A stretch of 64,000 bases of DNA from positions 558,001 through 622,000 of the forward strand of contig JACKQL020000027.1 of assembly GCA_018296165.2 (NCBI GenBank), in the 5' to 3' direction. The notes below the pieces were generated by a model. The model worked only from the letters and a program-made list of their open reading frames with translations, had not been told where the DNA came from and ran no database searches. A program made the position numbers and the translations under genes. This document shows positions 21,761 to 32,737 of the stretch, piece by piece (the stretch's first letter is position 1; the number at the start of each line of letters is the position of its first letter). The DNA comes from Termitomyces sp. T153. Taxonomy: Eukaryota; Basidiomycota; Agaricomycetes; Agaricales; Lyophyllaceae.

Positions 21761-22215
21761 TGGTTGGACGACCAGACTCATACGAGATAACCTACTAGAA
21801 GGGACCAAGCAAGAATTTTAGCCGGTCACAAGACACACACGAAAATGTCAGCCTTCTTCACAGTCGCGATTTCCAAGATGTCGTCGGATCTGGTCTCGTC
21901 GGTATTTGAGTCCTCGCAACATCAACATGTTTGGTTCGCGAACGCCAGATTGCCAGAATTTTGGTGCTATAGGATCATGTAAACTCTTTACACGGTTCCC
22001 ATCGCTCAGTCCCATCATGAACTCGAGAGAAGCGTGTGATCCAAGGACTTGTGTGACGACCATGAGTGAGACCAGCCTACTTAGGCCTCGGTGTGAAAGT
22101 TATTGATTCTTTTGAAAATTGATGTTCATTGATCATCGATTCAACTACTTACATAATAGGTCACTTGCAGCGCTCAGCTTACACGTGTTAGCTTTCTGGT
22201 AGACATTCGACCATC
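21761..22215. other. Intergenic, upstream of the heptad-repeat gene
   Basis: No gene recognised. Two short open frames on opposite strands (21848-22106) shadow each other and have no features. Confidence 0.35.
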
Positions 22216-23356
22216 ATGCGCTTCTCTGTCGTGAGCCCAATATTCTTCTTATGTCGCCTGATTGTCGTGAGCTCAAGATTTTTTCTATTGGCCACCCCCC
22301 GCGATCTCCCTGCCCGTCCTCCCGATTACCTTGAAGTGCTAGCTTGGCAAGGAAAGTTCAGCGTACGGGGCTACTACGAATACCTGGCCTCGCAAATTGC
22401 GGCTGGGGCTATAGACCCATGGAGTTGTGTCATTGAAAAAGTCTGGGGGGTGAAGTTTCATGGTCATCAAGGCATCGTCGCGATGTTGAGGAGGGGAGAC
22501 TCAACTTTTTACATGTTATTGGACACTGGCCTTCACAGGAGGCGGCAGGCTGATGCTGCGACTTCTGCTCCCCCCTCAGTGCCCCCTGATACCCCTGCAA
22601 ACATCCCTGCTACCAGTTCACTATCGATCAATTGCCTTGAAATTGAATTTCGATACAAGTACCCAAGAGATTGGCTGGGAAATGGCAAAGTCTACCGGAA
22701 GAGATTGGCACTTACTTTTGGTACCCAAGAGGTCAATCTCCTGTTAATGATGATTATTGCACATTCAGTCTCTTTGGAGATAGCAGCATATCCATTGTAT
22801 CATCCCAATTGTTACCTTTTCAAGGCACTATTTGAGAGGACTCTCAAACGGTTCTTGGATGATGATGGAGTACAGGAACTCAAGAGAAGCACAGCAGCAG
22901 GAACCTGGAATGGATTAACAGTTATTGCAGAAGAGAGAATCACACCATTCTTGGATCGAGTATATAATAGGGTTTTGGGCATTGTCGATGACTATAAGAA
23001 AAAGGTGATCATTACGACACACTGATAATAACCTTGCTAACTAGTTCATTCTCAAGGTAGATGAAGTTAGGAACCGGAATAGCAAGGAAAAACGTTGCAT
23101 AGTGGAGGCAAAGCGTTTCATAGTGAAGTCAAAGCGTCGCATCTTGGAGGACAAGTATCGCACAGTGCAGCACAAGTGTTACATAGTGGAGGCAAAGCGT
23201 TGCATGATGGAGACAGAGCATCGGGTGCAGGAACTTGAAGCAGCTCTTGCAAAAGTTCAGGCAGAGGGTGGATTGGGTGAGGCAGAGGGTGGATTGGGTG
23301 AGGCAGAGGGTGGATTGGGTGAGGCAGAGGGTGGATTGCAAGGAACAGAGAATTAA
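22216..23356 (+). CDS. Unknown protein with heptad-repeat coiled coil (366 aa, 2 exons)
   Basis: Exon 1 is 22216-23004 and exon 2 is 23045-23356, joined by a 40-base intron (GTGATC...CTAACTAG), phase 0, giving 366 residues. The first 28 or so residues are hydrophobic and could be a signal peptide or anchor; alternatively a short intron (GTGAGC...CTCAAG) lies there. Residues 30-260 resemble no family I know. The C-terminal part is built of seven-residue repeats, KRCIVEA, KRFIVKS, KRRILED, KYRTVQH, KCYIVEA, KRCMMET, EHRVQEL, ideal for a coiled coil. Then comes a 21-bp repeat encoding (EGGLGEA), about 3.5 copies, and the stop. CpG is kept in the first part and falls after about 22640. Confidence 0.6.
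23265..23338 (+). repeat. 21-bp minisatellite, about 3.5 units, coding
   Basis: The unit GAGGGTGGATTGGGTGAGGCA is repeated head to tail without visible differences. It encodes Gly/Glu-rich heptads at the end of the coiled-coil gene. Being 21 bases, it adds or loses whole heptads without shifting the frame. The upstream coiled-coil segment (about 23085-23235) also shows a 21-base rhythm in diverged form. Confidence 0.9.
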
Positions 23357-23529
23357 TTCCAAGACACAAAGGATGGAGTGCATTGGCCTTTTTCTTTTTC
23401 ATTCATTGTCTTGCCATTGTATTCCTTCTCATAGGTGTCAGACTGGTATTTGAATTATGCTTGTGTTGCTCTCATAGAATCATTAGCACTAGCCCATGGT
23501 CAAACTGACAGTGAATCCCTGCTGATCTG

Positions 23530-23810
23530 CAGTACTGACTGCTTCTGAGACTTCATTGTCTTAAGTCATTGCTCTCCTGAACTCTTTCTCTCTCTACATG
23601 TTGATAATGACTAGTTTGTACCTACCTTGTTACACTTTCCACTCCATTCAAACTTTCCAAGTGCTTTGCTCTGCTATCTCATTCCACTGTGCTGTATACC
23701 ATATACCCATAGCATTTCTAGCTATAAACTATGCACTGTCATGAAATGAAAGTGGAAGTGTATATGTCTTTTGATACTAAGCAGGCAGCAAAATGCCATC
23801 CAGAGGCCTA
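23530..23810 (+). repeat. About 300-bp direct repeat, right copy (CpG lost)
   Basis: Partner of 21450-21760. It is slightly shorter, and CpG sites of the left copy appear here as TG or CA. It lies at the entry to the CpG-poor block that holds the Copia element. Confidence 0.7.
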
Positions 23811-24419
23811 AGTTGATTGTCCCCCGAAATATATGTCAGAAAATTCTCATGACATAAAAAATCTGCATCCAGTCAAGGAGATCAGAGAAATCTCTGATAA
23901 AATTGGGTTAGATCAAGACCAGATTGAGACCAGATACCAACTGGGCCCAAGGACTCTGTTATACCATACAACTGTCACCATCTTACATAAAAAACATTGG
24001 ACCTATATATTATCAACAACAATATATTATACTATCCTATACCAGACCAAGCACAAGCCAGATTCATCAATCTGTAAACAGTGGATGAAGTCATCCCCAA
24101 TGCTATCACCTTGAATCATGGTTAAAAGACTGTGGTGTCATATCAACATAGTTTTGTATGGCCAGAATACAACCAGCAAAGACCTCAAAAAGGCCTTTGA
24201 CACACCTGTTGGATGAAGTTTCAGCATCACAAGTCCCCATGACATATAAAGAACATGATTTCTTTCTATCTTGTCCACAAATAGCCTCTGTATGGTACAA
24301 TATACAATCAGGATGTAAAGTTGTTTGATTGAAAGATATGCCTACAAATTCATCCTCTATAGGATGTGCAGGATTACTATACTAGCACTGCTTCTAGTGT
24401 GAGCAGCAGTAGCAACAAC
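23811..24419. other. CpG-poor sequence of unknown origin
   Basis: AT-rich and nearly CpG-free, like the neighbouring Copia element, so probably an old repeat. I find no coding motif on either strand and no boundary matching a known LTR. Confidence 0.35.
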
Positions 24420-24756
24420 TGTTGCAATTCCAACTAGATATATGGATAGGATATTGGAATGATCTATAAACACAACATGTAAGTCTGTTATCCTCTGTCA
24501 CATATAATGTAACTGTATTTTATGTACCTATAAACATGACATGTAAGCCTGTTATCTAGGTACCATGTTAGCTGTGTGTGTATGTATGGTGTAAGATATG
24601 TGCTCACAGTCATGTATAACAGAACTGAGAGTTTTGCATAGTGCATTGATCTATATATGTAAGTACAATGGGTCAAGGCACAATAAGGTACAGATGATAA
24701 GGTGTAGATCAGGGTTGACAACTTGCTCATGGTATGTGGCCCATGCCACTCCAACA
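24420..24756 (-). repeat. 3' LTR of the Copia element (CpG lost)
   Basis: About 337 bases. Aligned with 30490-30834, it reads CACAACATGTAAG where the other copy reads CACGACGTGTAAG, and CACATATAATGTAACTG where the other reads CACGTATAACGGAACTG. Almost every CpG of the right copy is TG or CA here. A polypurine tract (GGTAAGGAGGAG on the minus strand, 24757-24770) lies next to it. Confidence 0.92.
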
Positions 24757-24859
24757 CTCCTCCTTACCACAAACTGTCAACCATCATTCATCTCCTCCCT
24801 GCATGTGGAATTGTCTTAGCTGACCCTGAGTATTTGTCATAGTCATAGGAATAATGGTC

Positions 24860-26650
24860 TGGGCAGTGCCTTGGTGAACACATTGGCTATGCTATCCTTA
24901 GTGTTGATATATTTTATAGTAATTTACCCCAGTTGTGCATGTTCTTGAATAAAATGGTATTTGATGTCAAAATGTTTGACTTGTGCATTGGGTCCTCAGA
25001 TAGTATGATAGCAGCCCTATTATTGCAGAAGAGGGTGGTTGGCTCAGCTGTGAAATCCCAGCCAATGGCTTTCATGAGCACTCTAAGCTAGATACATTCC
25101 TGGGTGGACTCATAGGCCACCATGTATTTGGCCTTGCAGGAGGATGTCACAACAGTCCTCTGTTTCCTAATGGACCATGATACTGCTCCCAAGCCTAGTG
25201 ACCATGTGTAGCCACTGGTGCTCCTCCACATGTCTGGACAGTTTGCTCAGTTGGCATTGGTGAACCCTCTCAGTACAACAGATGACCCTCCTAGCCTGAG
25301 CTTCAGATCCCTCATCCCTTTTAAGTAGCAAACTAAAGATGCCTGCATTCAAGTGTGTGTGATTGAAGTTATCTAGGAACTGGGATAATTGTTGGACAGC
25401 ATATGCAATATCTGGGTGGGTAGCAATTGCAATGTAAAGTAGGTATCCTACCAGTGATCTGTAGGAGAGTCTAGCAATGTTGTCCTTCTCCTCATGCATC
25501 TAACTGTATTTCCTTGGCCATCTTAGTTTCAGTTCAGGCTCCATTGGCAAGGAGAGGGGGTGCAAGTCTTTCTGATCAAATTGCTGGACAATGCAGTCAA
25601 TGAAGGCTGTCTGTGATAAGGATACCAGCCAATTTTCCTTGTCCCAGTTGACTGGTATGCCTACAATATATCATGGTGTGCCCAGGTTGGATATGTTCCA
25701 CACTCCCTGCATCTGCTCTTTAAAATGTTTGTTCTCCTCTTTTGAGCTCACAATTAATAGAAAGTCATCAACATGTACACCTGCCACCACAGTTCCTGAC
25801 TCCATCCTTTGGTAGTATATGCAGGCCTTGCAGGCTAACCAGGTAAATCCCTATTCCACCATCTGGTCATTCAGCATGGTGTTCCAGATCCTCCCTGCCT
25901 GCTTCATTCCATACAGTCCCCTCAACAGCTCACATACCCAATCCTCCTTTCCTGGTTCCTTGAAGCCTTCTGGTTGCTCCATGTACTGAACCTCATTGTT
26001 GGGAAGTACACCATATAGGAACACTGTTTTCACATCTATTTGAGTTGCATCCCACCCTTGCATTGCAGCTATGTGCAGTAATATACACCATGATTCCATG
26101 TGCACTGTTGGTGACATTGTCTTGTTGTAATCCTTCTCATAAATCTGTTTGTACCCCTTAAAAACCAATCTGACTTTGTATCTAACTGGATTTCCTTGTT
26201 TGTTTCATTTGATTTTGAAAACTGGCCATCCTTTTCTGACTTTCTGGCCATGTGGAACTGCAGATCATGACACAAGCCTATAGACACCCATCTCCTTCCA
26301 GTGACTTTAGCTCCTTGCAGTACCCTTCTTCCCATCTTATAGCATCAGGGCCCTCTTGTGCTTCCTTCCATGTCCTCAGCTCCTCTTCAATGTTTATGCA
26401 CAGTGGCTCTATCCCTCCTACATTCTGTAGTGCTGCTAGTATTTGATCATGGTCCATGTCTGGAGTCATGTTTTGATCCTCTGCCAATTCCTCAGCTGTA
26501 TTTGGTTCTTCCTTTGGCATTTGCTCCTCCTGTTGTGCCTCAATCATCTCTGTTTGTCTCTCTTCTCTTCTCTCCTTTACTCTGTGCTTGCTCTCTCTGA
26601 CATCCTCTAACATTTTCTCCATTTGTGTGCATGGTCTGTCTCCCTCCATG
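24860..26650 (-). pseudogene. Reverse transcriptase and RNase H of the Copia element
   Basis: RT blocks on the minus strand: QIDVKTVFLYGVL and YMEQPEGF within 25851-26168, LRGLYGMKQAGRIWN just after, and the catalytic pair as HVDDF near 25770. The RNase H part shows RSLVGYLLYIAIATHPDIAY within 25167-25499 and ends near 24870-24960 with KYINTKDSIANVFTKALP. The catalytic Asp pair survives, but stops and frame changes separate every block. It would have been the C-terminal half of the polyprotein. Confidence 0.88.
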
Positions 26651-26989
26651 GCAGCCCTTTCAGTGGAGATCCATGTTCAATTTGATCTCCCCAGCAAGTC
26701 ATCTGGAGGTAAGTTGTTGTTTGTAGCTACATTGTCCTGAAATGTGTGTGGTTGTATCTCAAAGCCTCCCAGGTTGTCATTGCTGTCCTGAGAAAAGGAT
26801 GTGGCCAAATTGTCCAATTGTTGGAGATCTGGTATTGTATCATTGGTCATCTCAAGCTTATCTGATGGGTGGGTCTTGTGACATTCAATGAACTTGACAT
26901 GGTATGATTGATAGACCTTCTTGTTCTTTTTATCTCAGCATCTGTAGGTTTTTGAGTTGGCTCTGTATCCCATGAGGGTGCACTCAATG

Positions 26990-28097
26990 GATCAACCTTG
27001 GACCTTAGGATTGTGTATGGGGATGAGTACAAACAAGCAACATCTGATCTTGTGCAAATACAAGTAGTCTGGTTCACATCCAAACCACTTCTTGTAGGGT
27101 GTTCTGCCTTTGAGGGATTTAGTGGGTGTCTTTGCATGCAGGTGAGTTGCTGTCAAGTAAAATTCATCCGAGAGAAACTCTGGGCACCTTGAATCAAGTC
27201 TCATGATTCTGGCTTTCCTCATCAGGGTCCTATGCATTTGCTCAACATGTCCAATGTGTGCAGATGTATATGGTACACTGTGCTCCTCCACCACTCCTCT
27301 CATGTCTAGCCACACCTCCATCTCCTTACTATTGAGCTCACCAACTTGATACTTTCCAATTTTCAGCCTAGTCATGTTTTCTCTTACCAGTTCCCATGCT
27401 TTCAAAGCTGGAAAAGCAGCTCCTTTATTCTTTAGTGGCATTGACCAAGCCATGTTTATATAGTTGTTGACAATGTCTAGTATATAATGGTTACCTGACC
27501 TCGAGTGTATGTTAATCAGACCCATCAGATCAGCCCATACTATCTCAAGCTTCCTTGTCACCCTGTGCTCCTCCTGCCTTGTTTTTGAGACTGGGTTTTT
27601 GGTCTGTTTTCCAACAATGCAGGAGTCACATTTAGGTGGAGGACAACAAGTAAGTGGGAGCATACCTTTGATCCTGTAATCACAGGCTAGCTGTTGTATG
27701 ACTTGATAGTGGCATGACCAAGGCAGCAGTGCCATGTCTTGAGGTTGGCTGCTTGGTTCCCTACATGCTTTTTTGACTGTGTCTGTGGACAAGTTGATTG
27801 TATAGAGTCCCCTCTTATGAAGCAGGGGGCCTTTGGCAAGTATGGTTTTGGTGCATTCATCAATGATCTGAACTTCTTTCTTGTTGAAATGTGAGTATCC
27901 CTAACTCCTTTTATGAGTTTTGGATCAATGGGCATGAGGGTAAGAAAATCAGACTTGCATGGTGATATGTGAACTGTTGCACCCAAGTCAACATAGAATG
28001 GGTGGTCTTCTATAGTGGCAAGCATAGTCTCTGTGTTCTGGTCAAGAGGGGTGACAGTTGAGGTGTTGTACTTGATTGTCACTTGAGTGTATTCTTC
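26990..28097 (-). pseudogene. Protease and integrase of the Copia element
   Basis: The protease motif near 27975-27995 reads VDLGATVHIS. The usual DSGA is DLGA, as expected from TCG to TTG. The GAG-pre-integrase box appears as WHCCLGHA near 27710, the zinc-binding CDSCIVGKQ near 27630, and the integrase core from WADLMG near 27520 on. The last catalytic block (HVEQMHRTL near 27240) keeps Glu. It is adjacent to the solo LTR, which separates it from Gag. Confidence 0.86.
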
Positions 28098-28102
28098 CAA
28101 TC

Positions 28103-29107
28103 TGTCACAGCCCATCTCCAGACCTCCAGACCTCTCTCTGAGCAACCCCAACACCCCAGAGTACCTGCCAATGCCCCCTTGACCCACCCTGACCTTTGCT
28201 CACCCCTGGCACACACCCTGGCAAACTCTAATGCTTCCTTGGCAAACTCCAACACCTCTCCAGTGGGCCCTGTCAGACCCCCACTGAGCTCCTGGGTACC
28301 TCTGACACTTCTCCTGACTCCCAGCACCAATGTTTCACCACAGCCTGCCCATCAGATCAGAACACCCCACTATGCACTGTGCATCATGCATCCACATCAA
28401 TTTATCACTGCAGCCCCCCACCAGATCAGAACCAACACCCATCAAACCTGTGCAGCCCCAATAAACCCCACCATCAGACCTGCAGTCCTCAGAGGAGGTC
28501 CAGTAGCCAGTATTTAAGTCATAGAGTAACATCAGTTACAGTGGTCTGGATATTACCTATGTTTGTGCCCCATATCTGTCTTGCTATTTCAATCTCTATC
28601 TTGTATCAGTCCAGTCTCTATCTTATCTCATTTCTGTCTTGTCTTGCTTCTGTCTCATCTCACTTATCTTAGTTTCCCCCCTCATGTGCCTGATTATCTC
28701 AACTCTATTTCTGTTCTGATCTCTGTTCTTATCTCTGTAACCCTGTACCTTTTCTCTCAACCCCAGACCTTGTTCCATGATTGGCCCAAGAACCCATCAC
28801 CCATACCTGATTGTCCATCAGTCCCCAGTCCTGCTCCTGTTACTCATATGACCTAAGTAGCCACACCTTTCTGATATCTGCCCCCAGAACTTAGTGCCTG
28901 ACATCCCCACACTTTCCCCTTACTCACACTCCCCTTAGCCTTCCCTATACTTCCCCAGACTTACTTGGACCACTCCCCAAGCTCACTCTCATAAGTATCC
29001 CATGTCTGGAACCTGCCAGAACACAGGTTATATGTGTAGGATGTTGTGTCCACCTAGTAAGGACTCACCCAGTGGATCTGAGCCCCCATGGTCAGTGGAA
29101 CCTGACA
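28103..29107 (+). repeat. Solo Gypsy LTR inserted in the Copia element, with target duplication
   Basis: Starts TGTCACAGCCC and ends CCTGACA, 1005 bases, same family type as the Gypsy A LTRs (TATA-like CCAGTATTTAAG near 28510, the same 3' end motif GGACTCACCCAGTG near 29060). It is flanked by the direct repeat CAATC at 28098-28102 and 29108-29112, the 5-bp duplication made by Ty3/Gypsy integrase. There is no internal Gypsy sequence, so LTR-LTR recombination removed it. It is in opposite orientation to its host element. Confidence 0.94.
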
Positions 29108-29475
29108 CAATCAAGGGACATTTTAGGTTCATCCTCCTCCTTCTCAGCTGTTGCCATCCACCCTTCCCACTCAACCTCCCCAATAGATGTGGTGGAAGGA
29201 ATTTTGTTGGTCACTAGCCCTGCAAACCTGATGGGCTTTGCTTCCCTACTGAGTGTACAGAACTTATCAAGCTTGCCTTCCTCCATCAGGTAGACTTTAC
29301 CTGTGGGCCCAGTCAATCAGTTATATGCCCTGGCCCCACTCAACATTTTCACTCCAGATCCTTGGAAAGGGGCTGTAGCACATGCAGCTTCTCATGCAGC
29401 ATCAAACCCTGCTTTTTCCATGGCACCACTGGGATGGGTGCAGAACCTTGTATCATGTCCACTACAGGGTTGTTC

Positions 29476-30300
29476 CTATTCCACACAAGTATGGCAGCAC
29501 TTTACTCCTGCATGATGGTTGTGTTCAGGTAACCATGGCTTTGTGGACCAGAACCATCCTTGTGTGGTGGCTGCCAGCATTGTATCAGTGGCTAGGCCTG
29601 TCCCCATTGTCCTGAGGGTCTGGAGGTTCTGTGTGGCCTTGAGCAACTTCCAAATGTTTTCAGACTTAAATGGGGATGCTTTTGTAGCATCTGCAGGGCC
29701 ACACAAGATTTGGGTTTGGAAGGGCTTGTATTGAGGGCTGTTGAGACTATTCAGCAGCACTACACACTTGAATAAGTCTTTGTCAAGTTCTTTTATGGCA
29801 AATATGTGAGTAACAATGTCAGTGATATGCTTTGCTGTGACTGTGAGTGATTCATCTGATGAACACTGTATCTTGAGGACCTCCTGGATTAATGCCACCT
29901 GCCAGACAGGCCACTCACCCTCAGCACAAGGTTTAACCTGAGTATACAGGCTTGCAGCAGTCTTATCCTTGTCCAGTCCCTCATACTCTGCCTCATCAAG
30001 GACAGTCAATATAGCAGCATGCACAAGATCATCATTTGCCACCAAGTTGCAGTAAGCAACCAGCTCTGTGGTGGTGTTGTGAACAGTAGCAAGAGGAGGG
30101 AAAACATAGAATTTTAAGCCAAGTAGGGAGAGGTGAATGGCAAGTGCTTTTGACCACTTGGTGAAGTTGGCAGTTGGCAAGTTGCGGTTGAACTTATCAT
30201 GTTTCCAATCTGCACCGCAGATGGAAATTGCAGATATGGATTGGGTAGTAGTGTCAGAGGCAGGCGTGTCTGGTAGTGTAGCCGATATGGTCAAAGACAA
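29476..30300 (-). pseudogene. Gag of the Copia element (largest open segment)
   Basis: An open stretch of 274 codons that reads as a Copia-type Gag (UBN2-like): FTKWSKALAIHLSLLGL near the start, and DKDKTAASLYTQV, LIQEVLKIQCSSDESL and KCVVLLNSL blocks after it. This family forms the virus-like particle. No ATG opens the frame: the first codon is TTG with a stop upstream, so the true start is lost or needs a splice. It is the least broken part of the element and overlaps the segment where CpG is still present. Confidence 0.8.
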
Positions 30301-30473
30301 ATGGAGGGTTTGGTCATCTTATCTCAACGAGGTATTCCCAGTGCGAAACAACAGGTGGGCAGGTCTTAATATGGCAATCCGGGACAACTGGTATTGCGCC
30401 GTTATCAGTCCCTGAGGGCAAAAAAGATATTGGGTTCCAATGAGCAGTTACGTCCACGAGGTAGCTTCGCTTA

Positions 30474-30489
30474 GCAGCAGCCCATAACC
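30474..30489 (-). promoter_or_regulatory. Primer-binding site, half initiator-Met tRNA type
   Basis: Directly next to the 5' LTR, the minus strand reads GGTTATGGGCTGCTGC. The first ten bases are complementary to the anticodon-arm sequence GCCCAUAACC of eukaryotic initiator tRNA-Met. Copia-type elements that prime from a cut tRNA half use this internal region rather than the tRNA 3' end. This confirms which LTR is the 5' one. Confidence 0.7.
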
Positions 30490-30834
30490 TGTTGGAATTC
30501 CAACTAGGTATATGGATAGGATATTGGAACGATTTATAAACACGACGTGTAAGTCTGTTATCCTCAGTCACGTATAACGGAACTGTATTTTGTGTACCTA
30601 TAAACACGACGTGTAAGTCTGTTATCTAGGTACCATGTCAGTCGTGTGCGTATGTATAGTGTAAGGTATATGCTCACTCTCAGTCACGTATAACGGAACT
30701 GAGGGTTTTACATAGCGTGTCGATCTATATATATATGTAAGTACAATGGGTCAAGACACAATAAGGTACGGATGATAAGGTGCGGGTCAGGGTCGACAAC
30801 TTGTTCGTGATATGCGGCCCATGCCATTCCAACA
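30490..30834 (-). repeat. 5' LTR of the Copia element (CpG kept)
   Basis: 345 bases, TGTTGGAATTCCAAC... to ...CATTCCAACA on the plus strand, i.e. with inverted TGTTGGAAT/ATTCCAACA ends. It keeps many CpG that the partner LTR at 24420 has lost. As the upstream LTR it carried the promoter. Confidence 0.92.
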
Positions 30835-32640
30835 ACGTCGTTGAATGCGAGCTGCAGAAGTGCAAGCCAGGGAATCCTTGTAGCAGGCAGCATGAAAAGG
30901 GCAGGGATGAGGCCTGCAAGACGAAGTTGCTTAAGTTCATTTCAATATCCATACACACGTAGATTCTTTGGGATCGCTTTGACGTTCTTGCCCCCTTTTT
31001 CTGGCTCTGAATACTCCACATATTAGTCGCGATACCATGGACGAATACATGATCGAAAAGAGGTAGGAAGAGAACATGTCCCATTATACATGATGAGCCA
31101 CGACAAGTGACTTGTCAAATGGTGTACACCGAGAACCACACGACGCAAGAAATGCACTTCAATCCATACGGTTGAAACGGTACTATTAGACAAACCGAAG
31201 GAAGGGAATATGAGAAAGAAACATAACAATTCCTGCCGTTCCCAATCCAAAGCCTTATAACTTGTGATGATAGCTCCAGAAAGCTCTTCTAGAAATTCTT
31301 CAGTCAACTGATTGGTCAACGGGGTGGAAGATCCCTAGGAGAGTAAGTAAGTTCAGGACCAATACTTTCGCGAGTGAATGTTTGATATGTACTTATAAGT
31401 TTCGGGGTTTTGAATTCAAGTGCCGTCAGCGCGTCAAAGTCCGCGCGACGTGCAAGTAGTAGTCAGTGTAAGTAGTAGTAAGGTACTCACCTATGCCATT
31501 GGAGTTGTTGTGAGACAAACTAGCATTTCAAGCTGTGCAAGGCTGTTCCACGCTGTGGTCGAAGAATCGTATCTGGACCGAGTAAAATCTTTCTAGATGA
31601 GTAAAGTCGGAGATAATCGCATATGGATCAGCATCGCAAGTTGTAACAGCTGCGGAAAGAGCAAAAAATGTGGGATCTCTGACCAAGCGCTCCATGGCCA
31701 CGTATGTAGATATTTCAGTATTTTATAAGCATGACCAGAAGGTTATCAAACATGAGGCTCTTGGATAACCACGGGTTACCATTTCGATACCATAGAGCTG
31801 GCGTTCTATGTTTTCCGGATCCAATGGTGTCTGATCTAAAAGGGCTAAAAGAGTAGCCATCATATGTATGTACATCTTCGAGCAATCTCAGTCGCCCCCG
31901 AAGTGTGAGAGAGCGATTTTTGCTGCCAAAGATGGCCAGCGTTCAAGAGAAGTTGAATTGCAGCCGGGTACTCGCTGGGTTGAACACGAAGAAGCGAAGT
32001 CTGAGAAAACACTTGCTCGTTTGGCAGTCAAATGTTAGAAACCCGTCTATTGAAACATCAAAAGAACACTAAGGTCAACTCTTGACTCTTGAAGCTTAAT
32101 CCCTGATAAGCGTTAAAACGCTAACTTTTCGTTCTTGTGATATTAAAACAAATAAATCATAGTTGTGTGTCTGATGCACCAGTGAGTGAGAAAAACATAC
32201 TGAGGAAGCCAAACTTCTCTATTTCTCATCGAACGTCAAGCGAATGAATGTATTCCGATAAAGGTTCCGCTAGAGCCTTATAAGACTACGAAGACAGACA
32301 GTCAAAGAAATGATCCGGCCATCTCCAGAATCTACACTTGACCAACTTAGCGCAGCCAAAGACATCAACGTATTGGTGTGAGCGGAGAGGGGGTTACTCA
32401 TTCGCTGATTTCGTGCGCAGGGTAGAAGAGTTACCATCATAACCATTTCCATCTGTGTCTGAGCAGTCTTTGTAACCGAAGAAGAGCGTCACTTGGTTAG
32501 GGGTAAGTTAGCTTAATCTGGAATGACTTTGTTCGAGGGAAGGGGGTCAGAGGAATAATGTACACGCGGTCTCTTTCCGCTCCACGCCCTCCACCCGAAT
32601 TACTGATATTATTAATATTATTAATATTATTATTTTCCCT
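30835..32640. other. No gene recognised; AT microsatellite near the end
   Basis: CpG is normal. Open frames on both strands are at most about 120 codons and have no domain that I know; a minus-strand gene with several introns near 30850-31320 cannot be excluded. At about 32600-32632 there is a TATTAT/AATATT-type microsatellite. Confidence 0.35.
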
Positions 32641-32737
32641 CCCCACTATTCTTATCTCCGTCTACGTCGGGACTGGTCATCGTATAACTCATCCCACTAG
32701 ATGGCACACTCCATCCCTTGCCCCTCCCTGAACACTC

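Larger units (their letters stand above)
24420..30834 (-). mobile_element. Ty1/Copia retrotransposon, inactive, with nested solo LTR
   Basis: LTRs of about 340 bases bound the element (24420-24756 and 30490-30834) with TGTTGGAAT...ATTCCAACA ends. Read on the minus strand the order is LTR, primer-binding site, Gag, protease, integrase, RT, RNase H, polypurine tract, LTR, which is Copia order (integrase before RT). A solo Gypsy LTR sits at 28103-29107 between Gag and protease. Without it the element is about 5.4 kb, normal for the group. The flanks (ACAAC left, ACGTC right) do not make a clear 5-bp duplication. Coding regions are broken throughout. Confidence 0.93.

Noticed and set aside
23118..23402. 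Pro/His/Leu-repeat open frames on the minus strand
   Set aside because: They are antisense readings of the 21-bp minisatellite of the plus-strand coiled-coil gene.
30835..31320. Small minus-strand gene
   Set aside because: Open frames of 98-119 codons exist, but no domain, no consistent splice path and no paralogue supports them.
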